A stretch of 64,000 nt of DNA from Tatumella citrea (GCF_002163585.1 NZ_CP015579.1:2604001-2668000); one strand, 5' to 3'; positions 43,081 through 52,790 are shown, counted from the first letter of the stretch. The notes: generated by a model from the letters alone, not told the origin. Translations and numbers: made by a program.

Positions 43081-44001
43081 TTACAGATCTTTGATCATCC
43101 AGATGCCGCAACTGTTATGGCCGGTGTTGCCCATCGGCCCGGACAGATGGGTAAAGCCAAAGGCCTTATATAATCCTACTGCATCTTTCAGCTCATCCAG
43201 AGTTTCCAGGTAGCATGCCTGGTATCCCTGTTGCCTGGCGTGCTCAAGCACGAAAGCAATCATGCGCCTGCCCAGCCCCATTCCTTTCACATCCCGGACA
43301 AAATAAAGTTTTTGTAATTCGCAGACCCCGTGTTCACCTGGTAAAGGCGCCAGCCCGCCGCCGCCAACAATTTTGCCATTGGCCTCTGCCACCCAGTAAC
43401 CGCTGCCAGGGCGCTCATAGACGTCGCTTAAACAGTCGAGTTCAGGATCGTGCATACTGACCCCTTCCAGATGATCAATTTTGTTCTCGCGGAAACTGTT
43501 ACGCACCAGTTCAGCAATGGTGGCGTTATCCCTGGCCTCTATCGGCCGGAAAATCACTCCTGCTTCCCGTTGCCGACGGGCATTACGCAGGCAGCCCGAG
43601 AAGCGGCTGATAGTTGAAAAAAAATCTTCAATTTCCTGTGAAGATGAAGAAGCCAGCGCTTCCTCTGTAAAACGATCCGCATTCGCTTCCAGCGTCATTA
43701 ACCGCTCTCGCCCTGCTTCTGTCAGGCTGAAAGTCGAAGCTCTGCCATCCTGATCGCTGGACTCTTTCAGCAGATATCCCGATTCGCTCAGCGTGCGCAG
43801 CGTCCGGCTCATGCTCGCCTTATCAACACATAACCGTGCCGCCAGCTCAGTCCCGCCAGCGGGATGTCGGTTCAGTTCAATCAGGATATGACTTTGCAAC
43901 GGGGATAATTCTGTTCCGCTGGTTTTACGGCTCAGCATGCCTAATTCTCTGACCATGTCGCGCAATAGGGCGCGGTACTGACGAACCTGTTGATTGTCCA
44001 T
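43081..44001 (-). CDS. MarR regulator fused to a GNAT acetyltransferase
   Basis: 306 residues from the ATG at 44001; a longer start would lie within the 44042-44068 palindrome region and is rejected. Residues to about 145 form a MarR winged helix (LSPLQSHILIELNRHPAGGTELAARLCVDKASMSRTLRTLSESGYLL). From about 155 a GNAT domain follows, with the acetyl-CoA loop RDVKGMGLGRRM. Such fusions occur widely in bacteria; the acetylated target is unknown. The operator-like palindrome directly upstream indicates autoregulation. Confidence 0.9.
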   Translation of the reverse strand: MDNQQVRQYRALLRDMVRELGMLSRKTSGTELSPLQSHILIELNRHPAGGTELAARLCVDKASMSRTLRTLSESGYLLKESSDQDGRASTFSLTEAGRERLMTLEANADRFTEEALASSSSQEIEDFFSTISRFSGCLRNARRQREAGVIFRPIEARDNATIAELVRNSFRENKIDHLEGVSMHDPELDCLSDVYERPGSGYWVAEANGKIVGGGGLAPLPGEHGVCELQKLYFVRDVKGMGLGRRMIAFVLEHARQQGYQACYLETLDELKDAVGLYKAFGFTHLSGPMGNTGHNSCGIWMIKDL

Positions 44002-44041
44002 AGAAATGATCCGCGTGGAATAATTGCGACACAGCATAGCC

Positions 44042-44068
44042 AATTTAGTTAACAGTGTTAACTAAATT
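44042..44068. promoter_or_regulatory. 27-base palindrome, probable MarR operator
   Basis: Two perfect 12-base arms, AATTTAGTTAAC and GTTAACTAAATT, around AGT. Length, AT-richness and position 41 bases before the MarR-GNAT start codon fit a MarR dimer site. Confidence 0.8.
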
Positions 44069-44134
44069 TAAAGGCTGATATGTAACTATTTATCTGCCTC
44101 TGCGGATGATGTCTGAAATTCCGGCGTACTGAGA

Positions 44135-45031
44135 TCAGAGCCCCTTCTCCGGTAACAGATGCTGTGCCATATAATCGATGAAAACCCGTAATTTGGTCGC
44201 AGGATAACGGTGAGAAGGCCAGAGAATACGAAAAACGCCCTGATGACGGGTAGCCTCTGGTAAAACCTGTAGCAACTCTCCCTGAGCAATGTCCTGTTTC
44301 ACCATAAAGTCCGGCAGACACGCAATCCCGATCCCCTCGCGGACCACACTCAGTAAAACTTCCGTAGTATTACAAATCATCGTGGCCGGAAGAGTCGGCA
44401 ATGGGTTACCTTCCGGCACTATCAGCGGCCAGGATTCAAACTTTCCGGTTTCCGGAAACTTATGCTGCAAACAGGCGTGAGCTGTCAGCTGTTCGGGGCG
44501 TTCCGGTAATCCATTCCGCTCTGCATAGCCCGGTGAAGCCACCAGTTGCAGGGAAAAATGTCCGAGAGTCCGTGATCTCAGACGCGAATCGGCATTCTCA
44601 CCACTGCGAATTACCGCATCAAAACCCTCTTCAATCACATCCACCAGCCGGTCAGTAAAATCGAGATCCAGTTCAATCTGCGGATACTGGTGCATAAAAC
44701 CATTGATCACTGGCATCACCAGTCCACTGACCAGTGGCAGACTGACGCGAAGCTTCCCCTTTGCCTCACTGCGGGCCTCAGTCAGTTCTGTCTCTGCTGC
44801 TTCCAGTTCACTTAAAATCCTCCGACATCGCTCAAGAAAAAGTGCGCCTTCAGAAGTCAGAGTGATACTACGGGTACTACGGTTAAATAAGCTGACACCC
44901 AGTTTTTCTTCAAGTCTGGCAATACTTTTGCCCACTGCTGAAGCAGAGACACCCAGTACCCGCCCCGCTTCAGAGAAGCTGCGCCATTCTGCCGCCTGAA
45001 CAAAAAAAGTGATGCCGGTAAAGGCTTCCAT
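44135..45031 (-). CDS. LysR-family regulator, divergent to a 14-helix MFS exporter
   Basis: 298 residues from the ATG at 45031 with AGGTGAA upstream; a GTG nine bases earlier is less likely. It starts MEAFTGITFFVQAAEWRSFSEAGRVLGVSASAVGKSIARLEEKLGVSLFNRS, typical of the YafC/DmlR/PA0477-like group, with the effector domain from about 90 (LRVSLPLVSGLVMP). Divergent to the drug-exporter-like gene at 45179 with a palindrome between them. Confidence 0.92.
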   Translation of the reverse strand: MEAFTGITFFVQAAEWRSFSEAGRVLGVSASAVGKSIARLEEKLGVSLFNRSTRSITLTSEGALFLERCRRILSELEAAETELTEARSEAKGKLRVSLPLVSGLVMPVINGFMHQYPQIELDLDFTDRLVDVIEEGFDAVIRSGENADSRLRSRTLGHFSLQLVASPGYAERNGLPERPEQLTAHACLQHKFPETGKFESWPLIVPEGNPLPTLPATMICNTTEVLLSVVREGIGIACLPDFMVKQDIAQGELLQVLPEATRHQGVFRILWPSHRYPATKLRVFIDYMAQHLLPEKGL

Positions 45032-45115
45032 CGCGTTCACCTGTGAATTTTAGTCCGGTATGTCTGGAACAATAGACTATTTTTCTCTGGTCTGTCGCCT
45101 TGTATTGTGCCCTGG

Positions 45116-45132
45116 TCTGCCCGCCGGGCAGA
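45116..45132. promoter_or_regulatory. 17-base GC-rich palindrome in the LysR/MFS promoter region
   Basis: TCTGCCCG and CGGGCAGA are perfect arms around one C. It lies 47 bases before the MFS start and about 85 before the LysR start, a normal position for a LysR binding site. Confidence 0.6.
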
Positions 45133-45178
45133 TTGTCAGTTTTCAGGACATCTGTAGATTTCAGTGAGAAAAGACGCC

Positions 45179-46708
45179 ATGACCACCCTGTCTGTAAATA
45201 CCCCGGCCTCTGCAAGACAGCTGCTGCAACTGATTGCGGCCTGTCTGACAGGGATATTGATCCCTCTTAGTTTTACCGGTCCGGCAATGGTATTACCCGC
45301 CATCAGCCATACCATTGGCGGCAGCACAGTTCAGCTTAACTGGGTCGTCAATGGCTATATTCTGACCTATGGCAGTAGCATGATGGCTGCTGGTAGCCTG
45401 GCTGATATTTACGGGCGGAAGAGGTTATGGCTCTGCGGGCTGATACTGTTTACTTTGTTTACCAGCCTGATCGCGATAGCTCCTTCCGTTGGCTGGATAG
45501 ATGTTCTGCGACTGTTACAGGGAACCGGGGGTGCTGCTGCATTTGCCGGGGCAATGTCTTCACTGACACAAACCTTCAGTGGCGCACAGCGCACCCGTGT
45601 ATTCAGTTTACTCGGAACCACTTTCGGGATAGGACTGGCCTTCGGCCCGTTGGTGGCCGGCTGGTTAACCGCTCTCACCGGCTGGCGGCCGGTGTTTATT
45701 GCCACCGCGGGAATCAGCCTGGCAGGTCTGTTGTTAGTGATAATGTTTGCCGAAGAATCACGCCAACCGACAACAGTAAAACCGGACTGGCCTGGCGCGG
45801 CCAGTTTTACCGGGGCACTGGCGCTACTGACTATCGCCATTCTGCAGGCCCCTGTTTCAGCACCACATAGCCCGGTGGTAATAATCACCTCTGTGGCCGC
45901 GTTACTGTTGTTTATCCTGTTTGTGTTCAGAGAACGACGGGCTCGCCACCCGATGCTTGATTTGTCATTGTTCCGACAGGCACGGTTTTGCGGAGTCCAG
46001 TTACTGGCAGCTTCGCCGGCATTTTTCTTTGTCACTTTGATTGTATTACTACCAGGATATCTGATTGGGGTGATTCATCTGGCTCCGGATGTCGCCGGGC
46101 GCCAGATGATCGCACTGGCGGCGCCCTTGCTGGTGGTACCTTTTATTGCAGCATCACTGACCCGCTGGCTGTCACCTGCGGTTCTGTCTGCCGCAGGATT
46201 GCTAATCACTGCCGGTGGCCTGAGTTATGCCGGCAGCATCCTGGCATCGGGTACTGACAGTGGTCTGGCGTTAGCAATGCTGACCATCGGGACAGGAATT
46301 GGCCTGCCCTGGGGACTGATGGACGCTCTGGCAGTCAGTGTCGTTTCTCCGGAGAGAGCAGGTATGGCCACCGGTATTTTTAACTGCGTCAGAGTCTCCG
46401 CAGATGGTATAGCGATCGCCATCGTCGGCGTTCTTTTGGCCTCATTACTAAACCATTCACTGGATGCTTCCCTGCCCACTGTCGACCCACAAATCGTACA
46501 AACAGCAGCTAACCATCTGGCTCTGGGAGAACTGACATCTGCCACCAGTCTGTTGCCTGCTAACAGCACTCTGCTGGCTTCCCTGTACCTGACCAGACTC
46601 AGCACGGTGATGTACGTTTTATCTGCCGGATCAGTGCTGACAGCGGTCATCATTTTCCTGCTGCTTGGTCAGCGCAATAACCGGCCTCCTGCTTCACCAG
46701 GCCACTAA
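45179..46708 (+). CDS. MFS drug exporter, 14-helix EmrB/QacA type
   Basis: 509 residues from the ATG at 45179 (GAGAAAAG upstream). MFS features: VLPAISHTIGGSTVQLNWVVNGYILTYGSSMMAAGSLADIYGRKRLWLCG (motif A and helices 1-2), GTGGAAAFAGAMSSL, and motif C-like GIGLAFGPLVAGWLT. About 14 hydrophobic segments are present. Proton-driven export of toxic compounds is likely; probably controlled by the divergent LysR protein. Confidence 0.9.
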   Translation: MTTLSVNTPASARQLLQLIAACLTGILIPLSFTGPAMVLPAISHTIGGSTVQLNWVVNGYILTYGSSMMAAGSLADIYGRKRLWLCGLILFTLFTSLIAIAPSVGWIDVLRLLQGTGGAAAFAGAMSSLTQTFSGAQRTRVFSLLGTTFGIGLAFGPLVAGWLTALTGWRPVFIATAGISLAGLLLVIMFAEESRQPTTVKPDWPGAASFTGALALLTIAILQAPVSAPHSPVVIITSVAALLLFILFVFRERRARHPMLDLSLFRQARFCGVQLLAASPAFFFVTLIVLLPGYLIGVIHLAPDVAGRQMIALAAPLLVVPFIAASLTRWLSPAVLSAAGLLITAGGLSYAGSILASGTDSGLALAMLTIGTGIGLPWGLMDALAVSVVSPERAGMATGIFNCVRVSADGIAIAIVGVLLASLLNHSLDASLPTVDPQIVQTAANHLALGELTSATSLLPANSTLLASLYLTRLSTVMYVLSAGSVLTAVIIFLLLGQRNNRPPASPGH

Positions 46709-46790
46709 TCCGCGTCATTCCCTGACTCTCTTTTCTTAGCGGCGCAGAGCATTCTGTGCCGCAGCATCATTCCGGCACAGGAGCCAGAGC

Positions 46791-47990
46791 ATGCAATCTT
46801 CTTCTAAAACGGCGGCCACCGGGGCTTCATGGCTGATCACTGCGGTATTTATGCTGTCGAACTCCCCCACACCTTTATACAGCTACTGGCAACATCAGTT
46901 CGGATATACCTCCGGAACGCTGACGGTGATTTTCGCACTGTATATCGCGGGTCTGCTGGGTACATTGCTGTTCGCCGGACAGCTATCCGATCACTACGGC
47001 CGTAAACCGTTATTATTGCCTGGTCTGGCTGCTGCGATGATTGCCAGTCTGCTATTTGCAACTGCTGAATCTGTGACAGCACTGGCCGTAGCCCGGTTGC
47101 TGACCGGCATTGCTGTCGGGGTTATGGTGTCCGCCGGAATGGCGGGAGTGGCTGATCTTTCCGGTCCGCAATCCCGACGGCAGGCGGCATTACTGGCTTC
47201 AGCGGCAATGGTTACTGGTGCAGGACTGGGGCCTTTAATTTCCGGTACCCTGATACAAACGCTGAACCATCCGGTAGCTCCGTTGTTTTTACTGCTGTTC
47301 AGCGCCCTGCTTGTCGCTACAGTCATAGCGTCCCGCCTGCCTTTTCCACCACCTGTAGCCTCCGCTCAGAACAGCTTTCGTCTGACGTTGCCTTCACTTC
47401 CGGCTAAAAATCTCAGTGCACTGTTTTGCGGAATAGGTGCTTTTGCGCCAGGGATTACCGCAACGTCATTTGTACTGGCTCTCGGTCCGTCGCTGCTGAC
47501 CTTACTCACCCACAACTACAATCCGCTATTGGCGGGGATGATGACCTGTGGCATGTTTATCAGCGCAACTATGTCTCAGGTCCTGGCACGCCGCTGGCAA
47601 TTACCCAGGGTATTCTCAGTGAGTACCCTGGCTACGGTTCTGTCAATGGTGATGGTGATCGTCGCCATCACCTGCCATGAATATCAGTGGCTGGTTTTTG
47701 CCGTGCTTCTGGCAGGAGCCGGCCAGGGGTTAGGCCAGTTTGGCGGGCTGACATTGTTGGCTTTACAGGTGGAAGATCAACGGCGGGCACAGGCTAATGC
47801 CTTGCTGAATATCGGGGGTTATCTGCCTGCGGGTATTCTGCCGGTGGTTGCTGGTTACCTGACCGATAAACAGGGCTTGCCTGTCAGTGCAGTGCTGTTT
47901 GCCCTGCTACTGACATTATTTGCACTGAGCGGTGGCGTTTATGCACAACGCTTTCTGCGGTCAGCACCAAAAAGCCAGGCGTTGGCCTGA
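46791..47990 (+). CDS. MFS transporter, 12-helix
   Basis: 399 residues with about 12 membrane helices. Motif A is GQLSDHYGRKPLLLPG and a motif C-like segment is VTGAGLGPLISGTL. Ribosome site AGGAG precedes the ATG. It follows the 14-helix exporter by 82 bases, which include a hairpin (46739-46762), so it may be separately or partly co-transcribed. Substrate unknown; arabinose/drug-exporter-like. Confidence 0.88.
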   Translation: MQSSSKTAATGASWLITAVFMLSNSPTPLYSYWQHQFGYTSGTLTVIFALYIAGLLGTLLFAGQLSDHYGRKPLLLPGLAAAMIASLLFATAESVTALAVARLLTGIAVGVMVSAGMAGVADLSGPQSRRQAALLASAAMVTGAGLGPLISGTLIQTLNHPVAPLFLLLFSALLVATVIASRLPFPPPVASAQNSFRLTLPSLPAKNLSALFCGIGAFAPGITATSFVLALGPSLLTLLTHNYNPLLAGMMTCGMFISATMSQVLARRWQLPRVFSVSTLATVLSMVMVIVAITCHEYQWLVFAVLLAGAGQGLGQFGGLTLLALQVEDQRRAQANALLNIGGYLPAGILPVVAGYLTDKQGLPVSAVLFALLLTLFALSGGVYAQRFLRSAPKSQALA

Positions 47991-48139
47991 AGTCAAATTT
48001 TGCGCAAACGATCCGAAAACTCAGGCAGATATCCGGTTCTGTCTTGGGTTTTCTGTTCAACAGAGTACACTCTGATAACCCGTTCGGACTGGCCAATCTC
48101 TGGCCAGCCTTTGTGACAGACCACCTACAGGTGAAAATA

Positions 48140-48565
48140 ATGCGTAAACTGACCGCTGCTTTAGTATGTGCCGCTGTGTTACTGCCGGTATCGATGGCAA
48201 ATGCACAGATTATTACCCGTGCTCAACAACAAAAAATGGAAAAACAGGGTTTAGGCGGCGGTAAAGGCACCGTCGATGCAGCTTTCGCTTTTACCCGGGA
48301 TAAAGCCAGTGCAGGTCAGGCAATTAAAGAGATCAGCTGGCTGACACTGAAACCAGGCACTTCTATCGGTTACCACAAACATATTGATAACGAAGACGCT
48401 TACATTATTGTATCCGGCAGCGGGTTATTTAAAGACGCCGATGGCAAGGATTATCCGGTCAGTGCCGGAGATATCACTATCGTGCGTAAAGGCGAATCTC
48501 ACGGACTGACAAATAACGGTAAACAACCGTTAGTGCTGGTGGATGTTATTGCAGCACAGCAGTAA
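48140..48565 (+). CDS. Periplasmic cupin-domain protein
   Basis: 141 residues from the ATG at 48140, chosen because it opens a clear Sec signal peptide (MRKLTAALVCAAVLLPVSMANAQ) after AGGTGAAAA. The mature protein is a single cupin barrel with motif 1 GTSIGYHKHIDNEDAYIIVSGSG and motif 2 PVSAGDITIVRKGESHG, carrying the metal-binding His/Glu set. Role unknown; perhaps a small periplasmic sugar or metal-binding enzyme. Confidence 0.85.
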   Translation: MRKLTAALVCAAVLLPVSMANAQIITRAQQQKMEKQGLGGGKGTVDAAFAFTRDKASAGQAIKEISWLTLKPGTSIGYHKHIDNEDAYIIVSGSGLFKDADGKDYPVSAGDITIVRKGESHGLTNNGKQPLVLVDVIAAQQ

Positions 48566-48678
48566 TCTTCTGCTCGATCGACGGCTGGCGGCGAAGAATA
48601 TTTCGCTGCCACAATAGTGGCAGGACTGCCTGCTGTAAAAGTCATCTGTTAACACCGATTTTTAAAGGTAATCGTTAT

Positions 48679-49242
48679 ATGCGTGCAGCACTATTTTGCG
48701 GTTCCGCCTGCGGAAATGATCCCGTTTTTGTCAGTGAAACCCGGCGTCTGATACGGCAAATGGCCGAACAACAATTCAGCCTGGTCTACGGCGGCGGAAA
48801 AGTTGGTTTAATGGGCTGTGTGGCTGACACGGCGATTGAATGCGGGATGGATATCCTCGGGGTGATGCCTGAGGCATTGGTCAGCCATGAACTGGCCCAT
48901 CCTGGCCTGAGTGAACTCAAAGTTGTTCGCGATATGCACGAGAGAAAATCTCAGATGGCTGCCAGTGCCGATTGTTTTATTGCGCTGCCTGGCGGGGCCG
49001 GTACTCTTGAAGAGATTATTGAGGCCTGGACCTGGGCCCAGTTAGGACTGCACCATAAGCCTTGTGCTTTTTTCAATATCAATGGTTTTTTTGACCCGCT
49101 ACTGACCTTTTTTGAGCGGACGATTACTGACGGTTTTATGAAACAAACCTATGCCGATATGCTGATTGTTTCAGACGATCCTTTAGTACTGGTCGAAAAA
49201 ATTGGCAGCTACACCCCGCCTCCGGCCAAATGGTCACGTTAA
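48679..49242 (+). CDS. LOG-family (Lonely guy) nucleoside 5'-monophosphate phosphoribohydrolase
   Basis: 187 residues, full length. It starts MRAALFCGSACG, then LVYGGGKVGLMGCVAD and the signature PGGAGTLEEIIEAWTWAQLG. LOG proteins release a base from cytokinin riboside monophosphates; in bacteria many also act on AMP. This fits YvdD/YgdH-type enzymes. Start follows AAAGGTAATC. A GC-rich hairpin (CCGGCC/GGCCGG, 49253-49273) lies after the stop. Confidence 0.9.
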   Translation: MRAALFCGSACGNDPVFVSETRRLIRQMAEQQFSLVYGGGKVGLMGCVADTAIECGMDILGVMPEALVSHELAHPGLSELKVVRDMHERKSQMAASADCFIALPGGAGTLEEIIEAWTWAQLGLHHKPCAFFNINGFFDPLLTFFERTITDGFMKQTYADMLIVSDDPLVLVEKIGSYTPPPAKWSR

Positions 49243-49585
49243 CCCAATGATTCCGGCCCCCCCGGGTGGCCGGTTGGGCGTAATTTCCTCGCAAGTGGTT
49301 TTGATCACTTAGCAAACCCTCAGAGATCTCCTGACGTCGGTTTATTGCGTAAACATTCACTGTGATTTAAACCCTGAGTAAGCTCACAAATAAGTTAGCT
49401 ATAACCAGCTGAGCTGGTGAAGTTTATCCTTGCCTGCCAACATCCTCACGAACCGGTACTCAGAAAATCTGACAGTGAAAAAGTAGCGGGTAAATGACGC
49501 GGTGTTTTCAACTGGTCGTCACCGGCAGATCTTTCAGCGTCAGGCAGCATTCGCGTTACCAACAGAAAACCGGATTTCGTCAAAA

Positions 49586-49624
49586 ATGTAGTAGTAAATT
49601 TAAATACAATTATTTTTACTACAT
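49586..49624. promoter_or_regulatory. Inverted ATGTAGTA / TACTACAT half-sites
   Basis: ATGTAGTA at 49586-49593 and TACTACAT at 49617-49624 form an inverted repeat with a 23-base gap; a third copy, TACTACAT, is at 49771-49778. TGTAGTA is the half-site known for the RpiR-family regulator HexR, and an RpiR-family gene closes this operon. Confidence 0.5.
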
Positions 49625-49801
49625 CCCTCAAATCAGTACCCGTTATTGATAATCCAGAAAAAAATCCCATTATTACGGTCTGGCACTGGCTAATTTTGCT
49701 GAAAAATGCACAGAGCGTTGGCAACATTGACGATAAAAACCACAGTGAAAGTTGCCAATTTCAGCTTGACTACTACATACCTCGCCCGCAAAATCACGTC
49801 A

Positions 49802-49820
49802 GAGAATGATACTTATTATT
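49802..49820. promoter_or_regulatory. Fur-box-like site before the iron-type ABC operon
   Basis: Matches 15 of 19 positions of the Fur consensus (core AATGATA and ATTAT). It lies 54 bases before the ATPase start, so it could overlap the promoter. Confidence 0.7.
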
Positions 49821-49873
49821 GTTTAGCCACATTTATTATGCGCCAGACAACAGTGCACGGTGCGGGAAACTAA

Positions 49874-50701
49874 ATGTCACAACAGACTGATACTGAAAAG
49901 AATCATCCGGATTTAATCATCAGAAACCTGCGCGCCGGTTATCAAAAAAACATCATTATTGATGATATCAATCTGCAACTGCCAGCAGGTAAAATGACCA
50001 TTCTGGCAGGCCCGAACGGTTCAGGAAAATCTACATTACTGAATACCATTGCCCGCATGATAAACCCTATGCACGGGCAGATTATTATTAACGGTAAGGA
50101 TGTCCACCAACAGCCCACCCGACAACTTGCCCGCCAGCTCGGTATCCTGCCACAAACCCCGTTGCTTCCCGAAGGCCTGACCGTTGCTGAACTGGTGTCA
50201 CGCGGACGTTTCCCCTGGCAGGGATTCTTACGCCAATGGTCTGAATCTGATGAACTGGCGGTTCAGGAGGCACTCAGGCTGACCGGTACTGAAGCACTGG
50301 CCGGTTTGCCGGTAGACAGCCTTTCCGGTGGGCAACGACAACGCTGCTGGATTGCGATGACACTGGCACAACAGACGCCGGTGATTTTGCTCGATGAGCC
50401 AACAACCTTTCTCGATTTACGTTATCAGGTCGATATCCTTGAACTGTTGCGGAATCTGACACTGCATCACCAACGCACCGTGATTATGGTGTTACACGAT
50501 CTGAATTTTGCGGTGAACTATGCAGATTGTCTGGTATTTCTGAAGCAAGGCCGCTTGTGTTCAGTCACTGACAACCCACAGCAATGTACCCCGGAATTAA
50601 TCCGATCCGTCTTCGATCTGGATGTCCATATGTCTGTGAATCCGCTGACCGGAAAACCCTTTTTTATGCCCTTCCCGGCTGATACGGGTACAACTCTGTG
50701 A
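49874..50701 (+). CDS. Iron-siderophore-type ABC transporter ATPase (FecE/FepC-like)
   Basis: 275 residues with Walker A GPNGSGKST (about 52-60), LARQLGILPQTPLLPEGLTVAELVSRGRFPWQ typical of FepC/BtuD-like ATPases, signature LSGGQRQRCWIAMTLAQ and Walker B VILLDEPTTFLDLRYQVD. It energises the two FecCD-type permeases that follow; the first starts within its stop codon (GTGA at 50698-50701). A Fur-like site upstream supports an iron role. Confidence 0.93.
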   Translation: MSQQTDTEKNHPDLIIRNLRAGYQKNIIIDDINLQLPAGKMTILAGPNGSGKSTLLNTIARMINPMHGQIIINGKDVHQQPTRQLARQLGILPQTPLLPEGLTVAELVSRGRFPWQGFLRQWSESDELAVQEALRLTGTEALAGLPVDSLSGGQRQRCWIAMTLAQQTPVILLDEPTTFLDLRYQVDILELLRNLTLHHQRTVIMVLHDLNFAVNYADCLVFLKQGRLCSVTDNPQQCTPELIRSVFDLDVHMSVNPLTGKPFFMPFPADTGTTL

Positions 50702-51723
50702 CAACCCTGCTCGCCCACACCGCACAGCGTCGCTCGCGCTATCTGTTATGGCTGCTGCTGTTGTTGCTATTCGTCCTCTGCGGTTCAGTTTTTGAACTGG
50801 CTATCGGAGCGCGATTTATCGCTCCTTCGACGGTAATTCAGGCGCTGGTGCATTATGACCCGACCAATTTCGACCACCATGTGGTGGTCGAACTACGGCT
50901 ACTGCGGCTGGTTGCGGCGCTTATGGTCGGTGCCGCATTGGGTGTTGCAGGGTTACTGCTGCAGGCGGTGATCCGTAACCCTCTCGGAGAACCGCATATT
51001 TTGGGACTGAATGCCGGGGCGGCATTTGCGGTTGTTGCCTGTACAGCCTTCGGTGTCAACTGGGTCACAACACCGTTACTGCGCCCGCTGGCAGCGGCCG
51101 GGGGAGCTGCTTTAGTATTTAGCCTGGTGATTGCCTTTTCCTCAGCAGGTCGTAGTGGGCTGACGGTGATTAAAGTGACACTGTGCGGCGTCGCTCTCTC
51201 TGCATTTACTGCATCTCTGACCGCCACAATACTGATTCTCGATGAGCAGACATTACTGGATATGCGCACCTGGCTGGCCGGTGATCTGGCTGGTCTTCGC
51301 TGGCCTGTGGTCAGTGCAGCGGCCCTTCCGCTGCTGCTGGCGGGAATACTGGCCCTCTGGCTGGCACCCGCGCTTAACGCCATGGCCTTAGGCGACCATC
51401 AGGCCCGTGGGCTGGGAGTTAATATTTCCCGCACCCGGGGACTGGCGGTGCTGACGATTGCCCTGCTGAGCGGAGTGGCTGTATCACTGGCCGGTCCGAT
51501 TGGTTTTGTCGGCCTGATTGTGCCAAATATTATCCGACGGCTGGTGACAAACGATTTACAGAAGTCGATCCCGTGCTGTGCAATGGCAGGGGCACTGATT
51601 GTACTGGTCGCAGATATCGCTGCCCGTACCCTGGTAGCTCCGCAGGAACTGGCGACCGGGGTAATGACTGCACTGGCCGGTGCCCCGGTATTTATCTTTA
51701 TTGCATCGAGGCTGTTTAAATGA
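50698..51723 (+). CDS. FecCD-family permease, first
   Basis: 341 residues starting at GTG, coupled to the ATPase stop. The FecCD pattern is clear: LRLLRLVAALMVGAALGVAGLLLQAVIRNPLGEPHILGLNAGAAF and, near the end, GPIGFVGLIVPNIIRRLV. About 9-10 membrane helices. It pairs with the second permease to form the inner-membrane channel for a ferric chelate or related ligand. Confidence 0.92.
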   Translation: MTTLLAHTAQRRSRYLLWLLLLLLFVLCGSVFELAIGARFIAPSTVIQALVHYDPTNFDHHVVVELRLLRLVAALMVGAALGVAGLLLQAVIRNPLGEPHILGLNAGAAFAVVACTAFGVNWVTTPLLRPLAAAGGAALVFSLVIAFSSAGRSGLTVIKVTLCGVALSAFTASLTATILILDEQTLLDMRTWLAGDLAGLRWPVVSAAALPLLLAGILALWLAPALNAMALGDHQARGLGVNISRTRGLAVLTIALLSGVAVSLAGPIGFVGLIVPNIIRRLVTNDLQKSIPCCAMAGALIVLVADIAARTLVAPQELATGVMTALAGAPVFIFIASRLFK

Positions 51724-52775
51724 GTCGTCAGTTACCACCTACTCCGGGAGTTGTCTGGCGTGCTGGTCGTTTTTCACTGCTGTTACGCCCGGAAATTCTG
51801 TGCCGTCTTGCACTGTTCCTGTTGCTGCTGCTGATATTGCTTATTTTTGGCATCAGCCATGGCAGTTTGCCGATACCGGTCTCATCGGTAGGAAAAGCAC
51901 TGTTCTATCCGGACCATTCTGCAGGCGGCAATACCACCTATATCATCCGTGATGTCCGGTTACCCAGATTGCTGATGGCAGCAGCCGTTGGCGGTATGTT
52001 GGGGATGGCTGGAGCCGCTATGCAGTCGGTTACCCGCAATGGTCTGGCTGATCCCGGTCTGTTGGGGGTAAAAGAAGGCGCCAGTATCGTGGTTCTGGCA
52101 CAGATTCTGTTTTTCCCTGCGGTCAGTATTCTCTGGCAACCGGTCACCGGAATGGCTGGCGGAATGCTGGTGGCAGCGCTGGTGGTGCTATTGGCCCGTG
52201 ATTTTTCCCGACCAGGATTTATTCTGGCAGGTATTGGTGTTTCCTGGATTTTTGCCGCCGCCATCGGTTTCTTTATGACCACTGCAGATGTACGTCAGGT
52301 ACAGACCGTGATGTTGTGGATGGCCGGCAGCCTGAATACCGTCAGTTGGCCGTTAATGTTGCTGGCTGTCTGCTGGGCAGTTCCGGCCGTGGTATTGCTG
52401 TATATCACTGCCAGGGCTGCCGATATTGCAATGCTGGGTAATACCAGCGCAACCGGATTAGGAGTGAAGTTGTCACAACTCACTCTGCTGCGGTTTATTG
52501 CCCCGGTCATCCTGACCGCGACCTGTATATCCTGTGTCGGCAGCATTGGCTTTGTCGGGCTCATGGCACCTCATCTGTCACGCATGTTGTTTCGTGGTGG
52601 ACAGACGGCACTCCTGAGTGGCAGTGCCGTCTGCGGTGCTGTGTTGGTGCTGTTGGCCGATAATATTGGTCGCCTGGCTTTTGCCCCGTTGCAGTTACCT
52701 GCCGGGATTATCATCTCGCTGTTTGGTGGTCCGTTTTTCCTGTTGTTGCTCTGGCAACGCAGGGACAAATTCTGA
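51720..52775 (+). CDS. FecCD-family permease, second
   Basis: 351 residues, overlapping the first permease by ATGA. It shows VRLPRLLMAAAVGGMLGMAGAAMQSVTRNGLADPGLLGVKEGAS and SIGFVGLMAPHLSRMLF, the same landmarks as its partner but clearly diverged. About ten membrane helices. Confidence 0.92.
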   Translation: MSRQLPPTPGVVWRAGRFSLLLRPEILCRLALFLLLLLILLIFGISHGSLPIPVSSVGKALFYPDHSAGGNTTYIIRDVRLPRLLMAAAVGGMLGMAGAAMQSVTRNGLADPGLLGVKEGASIVVLAQILFFPAVSILWQPVTGMAGGMLVAALVVLLARDFSRPGFILAGIGVSWIFAAAIGFFMTTADVRQVQTVMLWMAGSLNTVSWPLMLLAVCWAVPAVVLLYITARAADIAMLGNTSATGLGVKLSQLTLLRFIAPVILTATCISCVGSIGFVGLMAPHLSRMLFRGGQTALLSGSAVCGAVLVLLADNIGRLAFAPLQLPAGIIISLFGGPFFLLLLWQRRDKF

Positions 52776-52790
52776 GTGTTAAGGAGTGTT

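Larger units (their letters stand above)
49243..49873. promoter_or_regulatory. Long control region upstream of the iron-type ABC operon
   Basis: 631 bases without a gene. Contents seen: a post-LOG hairpin, inverted TGTAGTA-type sites at 49586-49624, a further TACTACAT at 49771-49778 and a Fur-box-like site at 49802-49820. The length and density of sites suggest more than one regulator. Confidence 0.55.
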
